Shown here in pieces: positions 63,828 through 64,000 of a stretch of 64,000 nucleotides of DNA. The translations under genes were made by a program, and so were the position numbers. A model generated the notes under the pieces. The model worked only from the letters and a program-made list of their open reading frames with translations, was not told the DNA's origin and searched no databases. The DNA comes from Haloglycomyces albus DSM 45210 (lineage in GTDB: Bacteria; Actinomycetota; Actinomycetes; Mycobacteriales; Micromonosporaceae): NCBI RefSeq assembly GCF_000527155.1, contig NZ_AZUQ01000001.1, positions 1,795,615 through 1,859,614 on the forward strand, written 5' to 3'. How positions within the stretch are numbered: position 1 is the stretch's first letter; the number at the start of each line of letters is the position of its first letter.

Positions 63828-63870
63828 ATTGGGCCCGGGACCAAAGCGTGGTCCCGGGCCCAATTTCAGC
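63828..63870 (-). terminator. Strong terminator downstream of the partial right-edge gene
   Basis: Perfect 15-bp stem (63828-63842 with 63850-63864), 7-nt loop. It lies 22 bp past the stop of the leftward partial gene; TTTC also follows on the plus strand, so it may work both ways. Confidence 0.8.
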
Positions 63871-63885
63871 GCTTTTCAGCTGGGA

Positions 63886-64000
63886 TTACGAGCCTGCGGA
63901 TGTTTTCGGGCGGTCATCGTCAGCATCGGGGTCCCAACAGGGGACCTCTCCCGCGCCGTCGATGGAATCGCGTGTGAACACCGGGTCTTTCCCGTCCTTC
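63886..64000 (-). CDS. Partial gene at the window edge (C terminus only)
   Basis: Leftward frame running in from the right edge and ending in TAA at 63886: 'KDGKDPVFTRDSIDGAGEVP' then CWDPDADDDRPKTSAGS. Composition is typical of the organism's acidic proteins. Too short to identify. Confidence 0.6.
   Translation of the reverse strand, partial: KDGKDPVFTRDSIDGAGEVPCWDPDADDDRPKTSAGS

Overview
The window is chromosomal DNA of a GC-rich actinobacterium. The evidence is GTG and TTG starts, strongly acidic proteins, a mycobacterial/streptomycete-style gene set (RNase PH next to RdgB, MoeZ, DUF3152, class A PBP), a Nur-type nickel operator and an IdeR/DmdR1-type iron box. The acidic proteome and moderate GC would fit a halotolerant Glycomycetaceae-like organism, but that is inference.

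Layout. Bases 1-2,700 are housekeeping: an NmrA-like reductase, rdgB, rph and tRNA-Leu(UAG). A long accessory region starts right behind the tRNA and runs to about 30.5 kb. It contains four parts. (i) A leftward three-gene operon (winged-helix protein, dual P-loop ATPase with a HerA-like half, AIPR protein) looks like an uncatalogued defence system. (ii) A complete type I-E CRISPR-Cas locus has cas3, cas8e-cse2-cas7-cas5-cas6-cas1-cas2 and arrays on both sides. (iii) An 11-kb insert holds unrecognised operons: a histidine/threonine/glutamine-rich membrane-anchored protein set behind a structured leader RNA, coiled-coil proteins, and a tandem paralogous family with decayed copies. It also holds an overlapping purine-nucleosidase/membrane-protein pair with an NrtR-like Nudix regulator. 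(iv) A third CRISPR array follows, preceded by a duplicated 3' half of cas2 plus leader. The cas2-leader duplication (18309-18559 and 29519-29769, about 96 % identical) flanks the 11-kb insert as direct repeats.

From 30.5 kb the core genome resumes: a Bcp peroxiredoxin; a DUF418 protein; an ECF nickel/cobalt transporter with a perfect Nur box and a structured 5' UTR; a DsbA-like protein; tatD; metG; and a class A PBP. Next come the tyrosine/homogentisate catabolic genes (hmgA, unknown protein, fahA, Lrp-type regulator, hppD). Then follow an FAD monooxygenase, an alpha/beta hydrolase and an iron-box-controlled heterodimeric ABC exporter whose two ATPase domains have complementary defects. The last part holds sahH, moeZ, a DUF3152 zincin, an Smr protein, a cytosine-deaminase-like amidohydrolase with a divergent GntR/FCD repressor and twin operators, and a lipoprotein. 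The window ends in a partial gene.

Together, about 28 kb forms a defence-rich island inserted behind tRNA-Leu. No integrase or transposase is recognisable in it. The most promising undescribed items are the AIPR/HerA-like operon, the nucleosidase/membrane pair sharing an N- or C-terminal VGxQA motif, the cas2-leader duplication, and two structured leader RNAs (21.63-21.73 kb and 32.59-32.67 kb).
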